Virus record (IMG/VR): IMGVR_UViG_3300036766_000988
Span: 62,001 to 126,000 of that record
Length of the DNA stretch: 64,000 nucleotides
Strand: one strand, 5' to 3'
Origin: a virus
The notes beneath the pieces were generated by a model. It was not told the origin of the DNA. It saw only the letters and a program-made list of their open reading frames with translations, and did not search any database. Made by a program: the position numbers and the translations under genes. This document shows, piece by piece, positions 22,622 through 30,206 of the stretch. Within the stretch, counting starts at the first letter, position 1; each line of letters opens with the position of its first letter.

Positions 22622-23575
22622 TCAAAAATCACCTAAGAACCCAAACGATTCAACAACCTCTCGGCCGTCATCATTCTGGTCACGCCACAAAGGTGACGTG
22701 TAACCGCCAACATCGTTCTCAAAGAAAAGACTCTGGAAACGCCAAGGGCACATCTCACGGAGAGGAGAGAAGTACACTCTCACACGAATCTGCTCGTTGC
22801 GAGCGGATGAATGTTTCCCCTGGCCGTAGAACGTCTTATCCGGTCCGGGATTGTACTTCGGCTTAAGCCTCTGGTGAGGCAGCGACAATACATAGATGGC
22901 ATGAAGATGCCTGTACCGGATCCGAGGGCCATTTTCATACAACGTTGGGTATACGACCGAGTAATGAAAATGTACGAACAAAGAACTAGTCACTGCTACG
23001 AGTGGAACCGTCCCATCTCCTGTGTGCAACAACATGTGGGGAGGCACACCGGCCTTGACCACCATTGGTTGCCCCTTACAGATGAAGTCAGCATCCATCT
23101 GAAGCTGACTTTGTTGTAGGGTCTCCCGATTGTTCTCCGTCGATGCCTTCGAATCCACCAGAATCACCTGCGGGATGATCCCGTAAATGGTCGAGCACCA
23201 ACGCACACGCTTGTAGTCAATGAAGCCCGCAAAACGCTGCGAGATTGGGTAGCACTCCGCAGGATTCAACGCCGTGTGAGTCAAATCTTCGGCCATGACA
23301 ATGACTTCGCTATCCGACACAGCCGGAGTAGTTTCAAAAATTAGACGAATACGATGGGACGCCTCTTGAAGGGCCTGCACCACCGTACGGAGCGTCTGCT
23401 TTTCCATCAACTCTAGCTCTGCCCAACTCAAGTCGCGGTAATCCTGACGGGACCTAGAACGACATCGTTCTGTAGGGCAATCGGGTTGGAGTTCGGGTTC
23501 CTGCGGCAGCGGACTAGGCGCTAAGTTGGAGAGAAACTCTTGGATCTCAGCCTCATCGGCATCAGTTCGTTCCAT
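22622..23575 (-). CDS. Putative PD-(D/E)XK type II restriction-like endonuclease (SfiI-like?)
   Basis: 317 residues from MERTDADEAEIQEFLSNLAP (AGAGG upstream; codons before it overlap a hairpin and a tRNA). After an acidic N-terminus the core has YRDLSWAELELMEKQTLRTV, a central AGFIDYKRVRWCSTIYGIIP and VILVDSKASTENNRETLQQS. The D-S-K signature fits a PD-(D/E)XK site and recalls SfiI-type restriction enzymes. The C-terminus is Arg/Tyr-rich. The assignment is from remembered motif layout. A DNA methyltransferase is encoded 7 kb away, but the two are not adjacent. Confidence 0.5.
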   Translation of the reverse strand: MERTDADEAEIQEFLSNLAPSPLPQEPELQPDCPTERCRSRSRQDYRDLSWAELELMEKQTLRTVVQALQEASHRIRLIFETTPAVSDSEVIVMAEDLTHTALNPAECYPISQRFAGFIDYKRVRWCSTIYGIIPQVILVDSKASTENNRETLQQSQLQMDADFICKGQPMVVKAGVPPHMLLHTGDGTVPLVAVTSSLFVHFHYSVVYPTLYENGPRIRYRHLHAIYVLSLPHQRLKPKYNPGPDKTFYGQGKHSSARNEQIRVRVYFSPLREMCPWRFQSLFFENDVGGYTSPLWRDQNDDGREVVESFGFLGDF

Positions 23576-23685
23576 CGTGAGCCTCTTACACCAACTGCAA
23601 CCCTTCCGTAAAAAATCACCGACAAACTGCTGGACGAGACATCGGTCCCCCACTTGCCGGGTTTCAATCCGGCCGAAGAGGCACC

Positions 23686-23732
23686 CCCCCACAAGCTTCC
23701 GAGCGCACTCGAAAGCTTGTGGCGGGGGATGT
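23686..23732 (-). promoter_or_regulatory. Long imperfect hairpin upstream of the putative nuclease
   Basis: Minus strand CCACAAGCTTTCGAG...CTCGGAAGCTTGTGG pairs over about 15 bp and is followed by GGGGGGTGCCTC. No U-tract. It could regulate or protect the downstream mRNA. Confidence 0.5.
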
Positions 23733-23753
23733 AATCCCAACCGCATTCGGTGA

Positions 23754-23828
23754 TGGTGGACGGTGAGGGAATCGAACCCCCGACATCCGGGCTTCAACCG
23801 GACGCTCTACCAACTGAGCTAACCGTCC
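23754..23828 (-). tRNA. tRNA-Phe(GAA), CCA encoded
   Basis: Acceptor GGACGGT/ACCGTCC, A73, CCA. Anticodon arm TCCGG-TTGAAGC-CCGGA. Confidence 0.92.
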
Positions 23829-23833
23829 ATGAC

Positions 23834-23897
23834 TGGCCGACAACAAGAGACAAGACGTGGTCTGTTCAAGGGATGTAGTCCTGTCAACATTCGACCA
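23834..23897 (-). ncRNA. Minimal RNA module, copy 7 (no tRNA body)
   Basis: P1 TGGTCGA/TCGGCCA, ATG and CTTG-containing loop, P2 GACAGGAC/GTCTTGTC, then TACAT and a short apical loop instead of a tRNA. It shows the two-helix core can stand alone. Confidence 0.75.
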
Positions 23898-23900
23898 TAG

Positions 23901-23973
23901 CGTCCCCGGCGGGAATCGAACCCGCATTGCCAGATTGAGAATCTAGCATCCTGAGCCGTTAGAAGACGGGGAC
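23901..23973 (-). tRNA. tRNA-Glu(CTC)
   Basis: Acceptor GTCCCCG/CGGGGAC, G73. Loop TTCTCAA. Confidence 0.9.
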
Positions 23974-23978
23974 ATGAA

Positions 23979-24120
23979 GCAACGACAAGAGAGTGAGAGA
24001 CAGCAGGTACCCTTCTAAAAGCCACTCTTGAGTGTCGCCACCCAAGGCGGGATCTGCCCCCGCAAAGCACCAGGGGTTTTTAGCCCCTTTGGTCGATGTA
24101 GTCCCTCGGTCATTCGTTGC
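23979..24120 (-). ncRNA. Permuted tRNA-like RNA module, copy 8 (GCGA-capped, divergent body)
   Basis: P1 GCAACGA/TCGTTGC, ATG and CTCTTG loop, P2 GAGGGAC/GTCTCTC, TACAT. The body has an extra hairpin AGGGG-CTAAAAA-CCCCT, a T-arm-like GCGGG-GGCAGAT-CCCGC and an 8-bp stem CTTGGGTG-GCGA-CACTCAAG with a GNRA cap. The T-loop has lost TTCGA, and the D-region is unclear. Confidence 0.7.
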
Positions 24121-24223
24121 ACGTAGTTGGGAATCCGCACACATGCTCAGCCGCGTCACCTTTAGCGTCCGCATCCTCTGAGCACGATTCACGTAGCTAG
24201 TACGTCACGCACTTCTTCCCGGC

Positions 24224-24294
24224 GCTCCCAACGGGAATCGAACCCGTGTTGGCAGATTGAAAGTCTGCCATCCTGACCATTAGACGATGGGAGC
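24224..24294 (-). tRNA. tRNA-Glu(TTC)
   Basis: Acceptor GCTCCCA/TGGGAGC, G73. Anticodon arm GCAGA-CTTTCAA-TCTGC. Confidence 0.92.
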
Positions 24295-24299
24295 AAGCG

Positions 24300-24356
24300 A
24301 ACCGACAAAAATCGCACAGAGGTTCATTAGCCATGTACTCCGTGCTGCATTCGGCT
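24300..24356 (-). ncRNA. Minimal RNA module, copy 9 (no tRNA body)
   Basis: P1 AGCCGA/TCGGTT, ATG and TTTTTG loop, P2 GCACGGAG/CTCTGTGC. The terminal C-G pair of the family is swapped to G-C, a compensatory change. TACAT and a short apical loop follow. Confidence 0.75.
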
Positions 24357-24361
24357 CTAGT

Positions 24362-24431
24362 GATCCCACCGGGATTCGAACCCGGACTCCAGCCTTGAGA
24401 GGGCTGTCACCTAGCCATTAGTGGATGGGAC
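24362..24431 (-). tRNA. tRNA-Glu(CTC), second copy
   Basis: Acceptor GTCCCAT/GTGGGAT with wobble pairs, C73. Anticodon arm CAGCC-CTCTCAA-GGCTG. Confidence 0.8.
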
Positions 24432-24487
24432 CGTTTCGGTCCGTTTGGTGGACCAGACCCCCGGACGCCTTGACGACCAGGAAGTTG

Positions 24488-24561
24488 TAGCGGGAGTTGG
24501 ATTCGAACCAACGGCCTCAAGGTTATGAGCCTTGCGAGCTACCAGGCTGCTCCATCCCGCA
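24488..24561 (-). tRNA. Initiator tRNA-fMet(CAT)
   Basis: TGCGGGATGGAGCAGCCTGG start, loop CTCATAA, 3' strand TCCCGCT with A73. T1 and T72 do not pair, the initiator hallmark. The anticodon stem CAAGG/CCTTG lacks the usual three G-C run. Confidence 0.88.
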
Positions 24562-24562
24562 G

Positions 24563-24634
24563 AGCGACTGGAGGGATTTGAACCCTCGATCTTCGCGTTG
24601 GCAACGCGCTGCTCTACCACTGAGCTACAGTCGC
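24563..24634 (-). tRNA. tRNA-Gly(GCC)
   Basis: Acceptor GCGACTG/CAGTCGC, T73. Anticodon arm GCGCG-TTGCCAA-CGCGA. Confidence 0.9.
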
Positions 24635-24698
24635 ATGATTCACACAGAACCGTGTCACAGCAGTCGACACACCGCCCTGTTTAGGGTATCCTTCACCC

Positions 24699-25115
24699 AT
24701 GCACCTTCAATATGCAGCGGGGTTCTTTGACGGAGAAGGCTGCATCCACATCGCGCGAACACTCCGAGTGATCATTAGCGGATGCTTCCGTCCCGGTCTT
24801 CTGGAGTTGTTTGCTGACCATTGGGGTGGTCAGGTGCGGAAAGCAGTATGGTGCAAACAGAAGAAACACCGACCTGGCGTTCGGTGGGAGGTGACAGGTC
24901 CGAAGGCAGCAGCCTTCCTAGTCGAAGTACTAGACCTCCTCGTCGAAAAGAAAGACCAGGCCATATTAGCCCTTCAATTCCACACCCTCAAACAGAGCCG
25001 CAACGTACGAGGGGGGAAAGGCTACACGACAGAACAACGCCAAACATTCCAAGCAATAAGCTTGGAAATCCGTCAGATGAAGAAGATAAGCCACACCTAC
25101 ACGTTTTCCCCCTAG
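24699..25115 (+). CDS. LAGLIDADG-type homing endonuclease-like protein
   Basis: 138 residues with one motif near the start: YAAGFFDGEGCIHIARTLRV matches the LAGLIDADG helix (AGFFDGEG). The remainder alternates strands and helices up to YTTEQRQTFQAISLEIRQMK. With a single motif it would act as a homodimer. It is the only plus-strand gene in this tRNA cluster and is not inside a visible intron. Confidence 0.8.
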   Translation: MHLQYAAGFFDGEGCIHIARTLRVIISGCFRPGLLELFADHWGGQVRKAVWCKQKKHRPGVRWEVTGPKAAAFLVEVLDLLVEKKDQAILALQFHTLKQSRNVRGGKGYTTEQRQTFQAISLEIRQMKKISHTYTFSP

Positions 25116-25134
25116 GGGGCTCTAGTTGCCTCAG

Positions 25135-25204
25135 AGCGGTCGAAGGGAATCGAACCCTCACCTCAAGAGTGGCACTCTTGGTCCTTCACCGTCAGGACGA
25201 CCGC
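25135..25204 (-). tRNA. tRNA-Gly(GCC), second copy
   Basis: Acceptor GCGGTCG/CGACCGC, T73. Anticodon arm CAAGA-GTGCCAC-TCTTG. Confidence 0.87.
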
Positions 25205-25253
25205 ACTCCTACGCTGCTCTCAGCTCATGACAGAGAGACGCAACGCAAGATAG

Positions 25254-25325
25254 AGCCCACACCCGGAATCGAACCGGGTTCTCCGCTTTACGGGAGCGGC
25301 GCCTCACCAATTAGGCTTTGCGGGC
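25254..25325 (-). tRNA. tRNA-Thr(CGT) with C33
   Basis: Acceptor GCCCGCA/TGTGGGC, T73. Anticodon arm CCGCT-CCCGTAA-AGCGG: anticodon CGT, C at position 33. Confidence 0.85.
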
Positions 25326-25372
25326 ATCATGATGCCAAGCTCGTCCCCCGGAGGAAGAGAGCCTGACATCGG

Positions 25373-25444
25373 CGATGACGGAGGGAATCGAACCCTCTTC
25401 CACGGGTCTAACAGGCCCACGCTCGACCACTGAGCTTCGTCACC
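25373..25444 (-). tRNA. tRNA-Asn(GTT)
   Basis: Acceptor GGTGACG/CGTCATC, G73. Loop CTGTTAG with a mismatch closing the stem. Confidence 0.85.
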
Positions 25445-25450
25445 AAGTAG

Positions 25451-25522
25451 CTCTAGGAGAGGGAATCGAACCCCCGATAGGCGCATTAACAGTGCGCTGC
25501 CTTACCGCTTGGCTATCCTAGA
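25451..25522 (-). tRNA. tRNA-Asn(GTT), second copy
   Basis: Acceptor TCTAGGA/TCCTAGA, G73. Anticodon arm GCGCA-CTGTTAA-TGCGC. Confidence 0.92.
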
Positions 25523-25525
25523 ATG

Positions 25526-25587
25526 AGAAAAAACTGGAAGGAGCGGAGACCCTAGGCCCTAGAGCTTTGAGCCCCCGCCCCTTCCAC
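25526..25587 (-). terminator. Rho-independent terminator
   Basis: Minus-strand GGAAGGGGCGG...CCGCTCCTTCC with a long loop, followed by AGTTTTTTCTC. Confidence 0.65.
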
Positions 25588-25745
25588 AGAACGAAAGGAG
25601 AGGATCGCACCACCCGCAACACCGACCGCTGGAGCCCCCAGTAGAATCGGGGTCGATCACGCTTCGGTTGCTTCATCCCCGTGAGGAGACGATGGCTACG
25701 TCCAAATCCTACCAAGTTGTCAACGAACGGTCCCCCGTGAAGGGG
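25588..25745 (-). other. Intergenic stretch, possible small basic ORF
   Basis: Between tRNA-Gln and the terminator. A minus-strand frame from an ATG after CTCACGGGG reads MKQPKRDRPRFYWGLQRSVL and is Arg/Lys-rich, recalling the two small basic proteins at 10.7 and 11.7 kb, but it runs into the terminator. Not called as a gene. Confidence 0.3.
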
Positions 25746-25747
25746 AT

Positions 25748-25821
25748 TGGTCCCGGGTGAGAGAATCGAACTCTCGTTCGCGGCATCAGAAACCGCTGTC
25801 CTGCCTCTGGACGAACCCGGA
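25748..25821 (-). tRNA. tRNA-Gln(CTG), second copy, CCA encoded
   Basis: Acceptor TCCGGGT/ACCCGGG, A73, CCA. Anticodon arm GCGGT-TTCTGAT-GCCGC. The HNH gene upstream reads into its 5' half. Confidence 0.88.
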
Positions 25822-26256
25822 ATGAATTGCTCGGAAGTACCCGAGTTGCTTCGCTGTCTTCCTCCGATGGCAATTGGCACACCGGACATCACATTTTCGG
25901 ATCTCAAGTTCCAACGTCTCCCAGGCATTCCCCATTGAGGTCATCCGTGAGACGTGTTGCCTTTTCCTGCCGCGAACATGATCGAAATCGAGCACCATAG
26001 GGTCTTTCTCCCCGCAGTCCACACAAGGGTGGACAAGCAAGTACTCGTAGATCCGTTTTTGGTTGTCTTTGACTCTCTCTTTCTTCTTCCCGATGATCAT
26101 TGGGACCATCGTTGACTTGTGACTCTTGTAGTAGCCCTTCGAGTGCTTTTTCCCACACTCCCGACAATGGCTTTGATGCCCGTCTTTGCGAGAGGTGTTC
26201 TTGTTAAAGGCAGTGAGTGGCTTGGGCTCTCCCTTACAGAGCGTGCAGACCTTCAT
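25786..26256 (-). CDS. HNH endonuclease overlapping tRNA-Gln
   Basis: About 156 residues from MKVCTLCKGEPKPLTAFNKN. Zinc ribbon CTLC...CREC, then PCVDCGEKDPMVLDFDHVRG and CDVRCANCHRRKTAK. Close paralogue of the protein at 11023-11457. Its last 12 codons lie inside tRNA-Gln(CTG), so the mRNA and tRNA cannot both be intact from one transcript. The overlap may report how the element inserted. Confidence 0.87.
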   Translation of the reverse strand: MKVCTLCKGEPKPLTAFNKNTSRKDGHQSHCRECGKKHSKGYYKSHKSTMVPMIIGKKKERVKDNQKRIYEYLLVHPCVDCGEKDPMVLDFDHVRGRKRQHVSRMTSMGNAWETLELEIRKCDVRCANCHRRKTAKQLGYFRAIHSGFVQRQDSGF

Positions 26257-26310
26257 GATCAACACAAGCTATAAGTAGACTCTGAAACAGTGTGTAGGTT
26301 TAGAAGTCAG

Positions 26311-26381
26311 TGGGACCGGAGGGGATCGAACCCTCTCCTGAAGATTAAGAGTCTCCTGCTCTACCCTTGAGCTACGGTCCC
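26311..26381 (-). tRNA. tRNA-Lys(CTT)
   Basis: Acceptor GGGACCG/CGGTCCC, A73. Anticodon arm GGAGA-CTCTTAA-TCTTC. Confidence 0.9.
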
Positions 26382-26404
26382 GAATCAGCCCTTTTGAGGC
26401 CGAG

Positions 26405-26477
26405 TGGGACGCCGGGGAATCGAACCCACGCTCCTGTCGATTAAAAGTCGACTGCATCACCTTGATGCTAACGTCCC
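26405..26477 (-). tRNA. tRNA-Lys(TTT)
   Basis: Acceptor GGGACGT/GCGTCCC, A73. Anticodon arm GTCGA-CTTTTAA-TCGAC. Confidence 0.92.
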
Positions 26478-26548
26478 TCACTTTCTTTTGGCCCGCACTT
26501 GGCGGGCTTGAGCTTTTTGAGTTTCATCGTCGTGTCTTTCGTTCTTCG

Positions 26549-26630
26549 GTGGGGCATGAGGGAGTCGAACCCCTCGCCATAGGCCACTGGTTTACAGCCA
26601 GCTAGTGCTCCCGGGCACTGGTCACACCCC
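26549..26630 (-). tRNA. tRNA-Tyr(GTA)
   Basis: Class II, acceptor GGGGTGT/ATGCCCC, A73. Loop CTGTAAA on CTGG/CCAG. Preceded by the 60-bp leader repeat. Confidence 0.88.
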
Positions 26631-26631
26631 G

Positions 26632-26692
26632 TAGAGGGTTGGGTAACCAGAGCGTCGATAGCTCTCTCGAATGCTGTTGGGCCTGGTGAACA
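26632..26692 (-). repeat. Leader repeat A upstream of tRNA-Tyr
   Basis: About 60 bp, roughly 85% identical to repeat B (26806-26866). Each copy ends 2-3 bases before a tRNA-Tyr. On the minus strand each can be read as a peptide containing RPNSIRESYR. Confidence 0.75.
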
Positions 26693-26726
26693 TTTGCGTG
26701 TCTCTCGTGCTCGTCTCGTTCTTCGG

Positions 26727-26803
26727 TGGGGTGCTCGGGAATCGAACCCGTCTAGCTTTTGGCGATGCTTTTACAGAGCTTCTTGCGTCCCAGCGCTCAC
26801 CCC
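26727..26803 (-). tRNA. tRNA-Tyr(GTA), second copy
   Basis: Class II, acceptor GGGGTGA/GCACCCC, A73. Loop CTGTAAA on GCT/AGC. Diverged from the copy at 26549. Confidence 0.8.
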
Positions 26804-26805
26804 GA

Positions 26806-26866
26806 AAGGGTTGGGTCACCGGAGCTTCGATAGCTCTCTCGGATGCTGTTGGGTCTGATGAACATC
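26806..26866 (-). repeat. Leader repeat B upstream of tRNA-Tyr
   Basis: Partner of repeat A. Differences between copies include both silent and replacement changes in the RPNSIRESYR frame, so coding is not established. Confidence 0.75.
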
Positions 26867-26899
26867 GCAGTCAGGTCTTTCTCGGGGCCAGAAACGCCG

Positions 26900-26929
26900 A
26901 AGGGCCGCTTGGTTTCCCAGGCGGCCCTT
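26900..26929. terminator. Hairpin upstream of the tRNA array
   Basis: AAGGGCCGC...GCGGCCCTT, 9 bp with a 12-base loop. Probably ends the transcript of the 27233-28072 gene; the U-tract is weak. Confidence 0.45.
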
Positions 26930-27232
26930 CCAGTGCGCTCTCTGCGCAGTGTGGAAGTGCCGCCTAGGTACCGGCCTCCTGATTGATCGCGAACGGACGC
27001 GTGGTCAGGGAGGCGAGGGGCGCGACGCAATCGAGATACGACTTGCTCAACACGCACCACGACCGACTCAATGCTTGAAGCATCGCGGGTTCGGTCTGGG
27101 GATGGCGCTGTGTGGTAAACATGATCGTGGGTCTCGATGGACGAGGACAGAGTATGAGTTTGCCCTTGAAACTGCTTCTACACCGCATCAGACGCGGGTG
27201 CAACCAAAAAAGTTCACGGGGTCGATCTTTTT
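26930..27232. other. 300-base region without a confident gene
   Basis: A minus-strand frame of 52 codons starting MFTTQRHPQTEPAMLQALSR (ending near 26965) is open but has no ribosome-binding site or similarity I recognise. The promoter of the tRNA array is expected hereabouts but I could not pick convincing elements. Confidence 0.35.
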
Positions 27233-28072
27233 TTACGGGGGCGACTTCGTTAGAGCCGCCGAGACCGAGGAACCCGCAGTGACGGTCGCCGCCACCTTCC
27301 AGCCTGCCTTGGCCGATGCCGAGATGGCTGCGTTTCCTGCTGGCGCCGCCGCCACCTTCCAGTCTGCCTGCAACGACCCTGAAACAGCCGAGCCTGCCTG
27401 GAAGTACATCTTCTCGAACTGGGGTGGAGTTACACCAGTCGGGACCATCTCGACCCCGGCATTCGTCCCTTGCACGAACCCGATGGTGCCGTTGAAGTCC
27501 GAACCGAAGCCGTACCCGACGAGAAGCAGAGAAGGAACGAAGGGGACCCAAGGGGCTGTGACCTCGTACACCCAGAGGTTCGGGATCGTGCCGTTGATCG
27601 AGAAAAGCGCGAAATCAGTGCCATTGAAGGCGTGTCGCGAGTCCCAGGTGAGGGTTACGTGGAGGGGCTTCCCTGCCGGGAAACTCGGGCCATCGGGACC
27701 CGTTTCGGCCCTGATATTCCCGTAAATATCCGTGATGATACAGTACGGTCGATTAGACGCGTCAAGGCTGATCCCGAGGTACGCGGTCGGGGACGGAGAC
27801 TTGTCCACGAGGTAGGCGACCGCCCGAGGCAATCCGGGGGCCCCTGTCGTGAGCTGAACATCGAGCGTTCCCGAAGATCCTGCGATCTTTACAGGGAAAT
27901 CCCCCGTTCCGGTGCAGATGACCGCTCCGCCCGGCGCCACCGGAGTGACCACCGCACCGCCGTAGGTGCCTTGTCCTCCGACGAACGCTTGCTCGGTGAT
28001 ACGGAAAACGTACCCCGCCGAGGAAAGGATGATCGGCCCAGGGCCTGGACCGAGGTTGTCGTTTGAGGGCAT
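27233..28072 (-). CDS. Putative virion surface / tail-associated beta-rich protein
   Basis: 279 residues, Gly/Pro/Ser/Thr-rich and strongly beta. The central part (GPSFPAGKPLHVTLTWDSRH, NGTDFALFSINGTI) resembles concanavalin-like (LamG) sandwich sequences. The C-terminus has two imperfect repeats around (A/A)DWKVAA and AGWKVAA. There is no signal peptide. A structural role is inferred from composition only. Confidence 0.6.
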   Translation of the reverse strand: MPSNDNLGPGPGPIILSSAGYVFRITEQAFVGGQGTYGGAVVTPVAPGGAVICTGTGDFPVKIAGSSGTLDVQLTTGAPGLPRAVAYLVDKSPSPTAYLGISLDASNRPYCIITDIYGNIRAETGPDGPSFPAGKPLHVTLTWDSRHAFNGTDFALFSINGTIPNLWVYEVTAPWVPFVPSLLLVGYGFGSDFNGTIGFVQGTNAGVEMVPTGVTPPQFEKMYFQAGSAVSGSLQADWKVAAAPAGNAAISASAKAGWKVAATVTAGSSVSAALTKSPP

Positions 28073-28126
28073 CGTGGTCTCCTACCTCCCCTAGCGTAAA
28101 AGTTCTTTTGCTCTCCTACCTGTAGA

Positions 28127-28759
28127 ATGCACGAGCCTCCTTTCCCGCCCGAGGTCCGAGCGCTGCTTGCTCAGGCCTCCGACTCAGCTCGATCCCGACG
28201 AGCGAACGACCGGCACTTCGCGGTGCAGTTTTTCAGCCCCGAATGGAACGCCTGGATCGAGCACTGGGCGCCGATCATCCACGACTTCGTGGGACATGCG
28301 CTCGGGCCGTTCGGCCGTGAGCCCCTCCCAGAGATCCTGAAGATGCACGACGCTGAGCACTCAGCCGGGGCCACCGCGAGCTTCGAGCCTGCCACAGGGC
28401 AGATCCGTCTCTCCACGTCAGTCGAGGGGAAGGCCGGGCAAACGCTCGAAAAGCTCACCCACGAAATGATCCACGGCTCCCTTGCGCAGTTCCCCGAGGG
28501 AGACCCATTCTATGAGGAGGGCGAAGTTGACTACAGCGTCTGGGTTTTGGCCCATGCGCCCGTCTGGGGGGAACACCGTGACGACATGATCGAGGCCGCC
28601 GCCTTCAACATCAAGATGCGTCGAGAGCGGGCCATGCGGGTAGGGTCAGATTGGGATCGAAAGCGATGGGCCGGAGGTCTACACGCCTCGCTGGCCTACG
28701 GACCCTTCATCATAGCTCGACTCAAGCACAAGAAGATGGAGGGGGACTACACATGGTGA
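28127..28759 (+). CDS. HExxH zinc metallopeptidase-like protein
   Basis: 210 residues with LEKLTHEMIHGSLAQFPEGD, an HExxH zincin motif near residue 110, and a downstream EGEVDYSVWVLAHAPVWGEH that may give the third ligand. SprT- or M-family-like fold is possible. One of three HExxH proteins in the window (others at 37109 and 53649). Confidence 0.7.
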   Translation: MHEPPFPPEVRALLAQASDSARSRRANDRHFAVQFFSPEWNAWIEHWAPIIHDFVGHALGPFGREPLPEILKMHDAEHSAGATASFEPATGQIRLSTSVEGKAGQTLEKLTHEMIHGSLAQFPEGDPFYEEGEVDYSVWVLAHAPVWGEHRDDMIEAAAFNIKMRRERAMRVGSDWDRKRWAGGLHASLAYGPFIIARLKHKKMEGDYTW

Positions 28760-28905
28760 AGAGCCCCTAACCGTTCCGCCGTTCCTCTCCGTTGAGGATC
28801 GCTTCAGGGGCGTTGGATGAGTTAGGACGGGGAGGCCCGTCAAGACCTTTGACGCCCTCATTTTCTCCCCCGGCCTCGGGATAAAATTACTGTCGACTAG
28901 AGGGG

Positions 28906-29532
28906 CTAGAGCAAGCCCTTAGCTTTCAGGTGTTCGTAGCGCCGACACGTGTTTTCGATGAACTCAGCTTGGGTCTGGGCCCGCTTCTCCCTGTTGCATG
29001 GCGCACAGCAGGGGACACAGTTTTTGGGCTCGTACCCCTTCGAGTTGTCCACGCGATCGATACCGTTACGCCTCAAACCCAAAGCTCGTGTAGATACGCC
29101 TTGAGGTAGTTGGTTGGGAAGACCCCCACAGTAAAAGCATGAGGATGTCACGAGTTTCTGGTAGTCGGCCAGACTCAAACCCCATGGGAACTGCACCGTC
29201 GGGTGTTCTGGGGCGTCGGATGGGGCTGCCTTGAACTGGTTGGCCCCCAACTTGGATGTCTTCCTGCGGTTCTTCCGGTACCCCAACTTACGCACGTACA
29301 TCTGCATGTCAGCGAGCCACGGATCTAGAGTCAACAGGACTCGATTTCTTTCGGCCAACTGCTCCTTGTGGGCGCACCCACATGAGGTTGTATTCCCAGT
29401 ACGCAGGTTGGTCCCCGTAAACAACCTGACAGTACCGCAGGAGCACACGCACTCCCACATACAGGGCTCAGGAGCCTTTCGCACCACTCGCAACCGCCCG
29501 AACACCTGATCCGTGATGTCGATTCGACGCAT
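28906..29532 (-). CDS. HNH endonuclease with N-terminal Cys-rich DNA-binding segment
   Basis: 208 residues. The N-terminus GRLRVVRKAPEPCMWECVCS and NLRTGNTTSCGCAHK is the beta-sheet DNA-binding module common before phage HNH domains. The C-terminus CFYCGGLPNQLP..., NGIDRVDNSKGY and CVPCCAPCNREKRAQ is the HNH core. Free-standing homing endonuclease likely. Confidence 0.85.
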   Translation of the reverse strand: MRRIDITDQVFGRLRVVRKAPEPCMWECVCSCGTVRLFTGTNLRTGNTTSCGCAHKEQLAERNRVLLTLDPWLADMQMYVRKLGYRKNRRKTSKLGANQFKAAPSDAPEHPTVQFPWGLSLADYQKLVTSSCFYCGGLPNQLPQGVSTRALGLRRNGIDRVDNSKGYEPKNCVPCCAPCNREKRAQTQAEFIENTCRRYEHLKAKGLL

Positions 29533-29598
29533 ACCTTACACGATGTATAACAAAATCCTCATCGTGTAAAGGATACGACCAATGTTGAGAGGGTTCCT

Positions 29599-29895
29599 AT
29601 GAAAAACATGGGTATGGCCTACAGCTATGACCGTTCCGCCGCCGCAAAGCCCAAGAAGCCTGCCGCAGGAGAGACCACTCGAACCAAGAAGCCCGAGGTC
29701 GAGAAGGCCATCAAAGCTCTTCAAGCTGCCATCGAGGCAGTCCATGACTGCGCACCGAGCGGCCGAGACTACCAAGAGGATGGAGGGTTCGACAGCAAGG
29801 CGTACGGAAAAGCTGTGATCGAACACGGCAAACGCATCGACAGCCTGCACAGCATCATCTCGGATCTCAACAAGCAGCGCGAGATCGCCGAGTAG
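29599..29895 (+). CDS. YDRR-family small protein
   Basis: 98 residues; MKNMGMAYSYDRSAAAKPKK, then a helical body (VEKAIKALQAAIEAVHDCAP). AGAGGG precedes ATG. First of three consecutive genes sharing the YDR(R) N-terminal tag. Confidence 0.7.
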   Translation: MKNMGMAYSYDRSAAAKPKKPAAGETTRTKKPEVEKAIKALQAAIEAVHDCAPSGRDYQEDGGFDSKAYGKAVIEHGKRIDSLHSIISDLNKQREIAE

Positions 29896-29911
29896 TCTCG
29901 AAGGAAAGATC

Positions 29912-30202
29912 ATGCCCTCCTACGACCGTCGCACCGCCCATGCTTCGACGCCCCCCACGGCTTTGATGCACAAGGGCCTCCAAGAGCTTCAGGACGCCAG
30001 AACCACGTTCCAAGACATCCTTGACCACCACGAAAACGAACTACACGGGGATGTGTTGAGACGTCTCCAGAAGATTGTTGAGGAACTGGGCAACGCCACA
30101 AAGCAAATCAAGCAAGACGAAGATCTCCAAAACCTCCACGAACGTGTCGAAGCCCGAGGGAAATCTCCGCTGACTTTCGGCCCCAAGAGGCACTCGCGCT
30201 AG
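29912..30202 (+). CDS. YDRR-family small protein
   Basis: 96 residues; MPSYDRRTAHASTPPTALMH, followed by a long amphipathic helix (LHGDVLRRLQKIVEELGNAT) and a basic C-terminus. Helical-bundle or coiled-coil likely. Confidence 0.7.
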   Translation: MPSYDRRTAHASTPPTALMHKGLQELQDARTTFQDILDHHENELHGDVLRRLQKIVEELGNATKQIKQDEDLQNLHERVEARGKSPLTFGPKRHSR

Positions 30203-30206
30203 GGCC

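Noticed and set aside
26930-27232. 52-codon minus-strand ORF (MFTTQRHPQTEP...)
   Set aside because: No ribosome-binding site, no recognisable protein, and unusual composition; described only as a gap.
27233-28072. Opposite-strand 198- and 258-residue frames over the virion-like gene
   Set aside because: They are Arg/Pro-rich shadow frames in GC-rich DNA without ribosome-binding sites.
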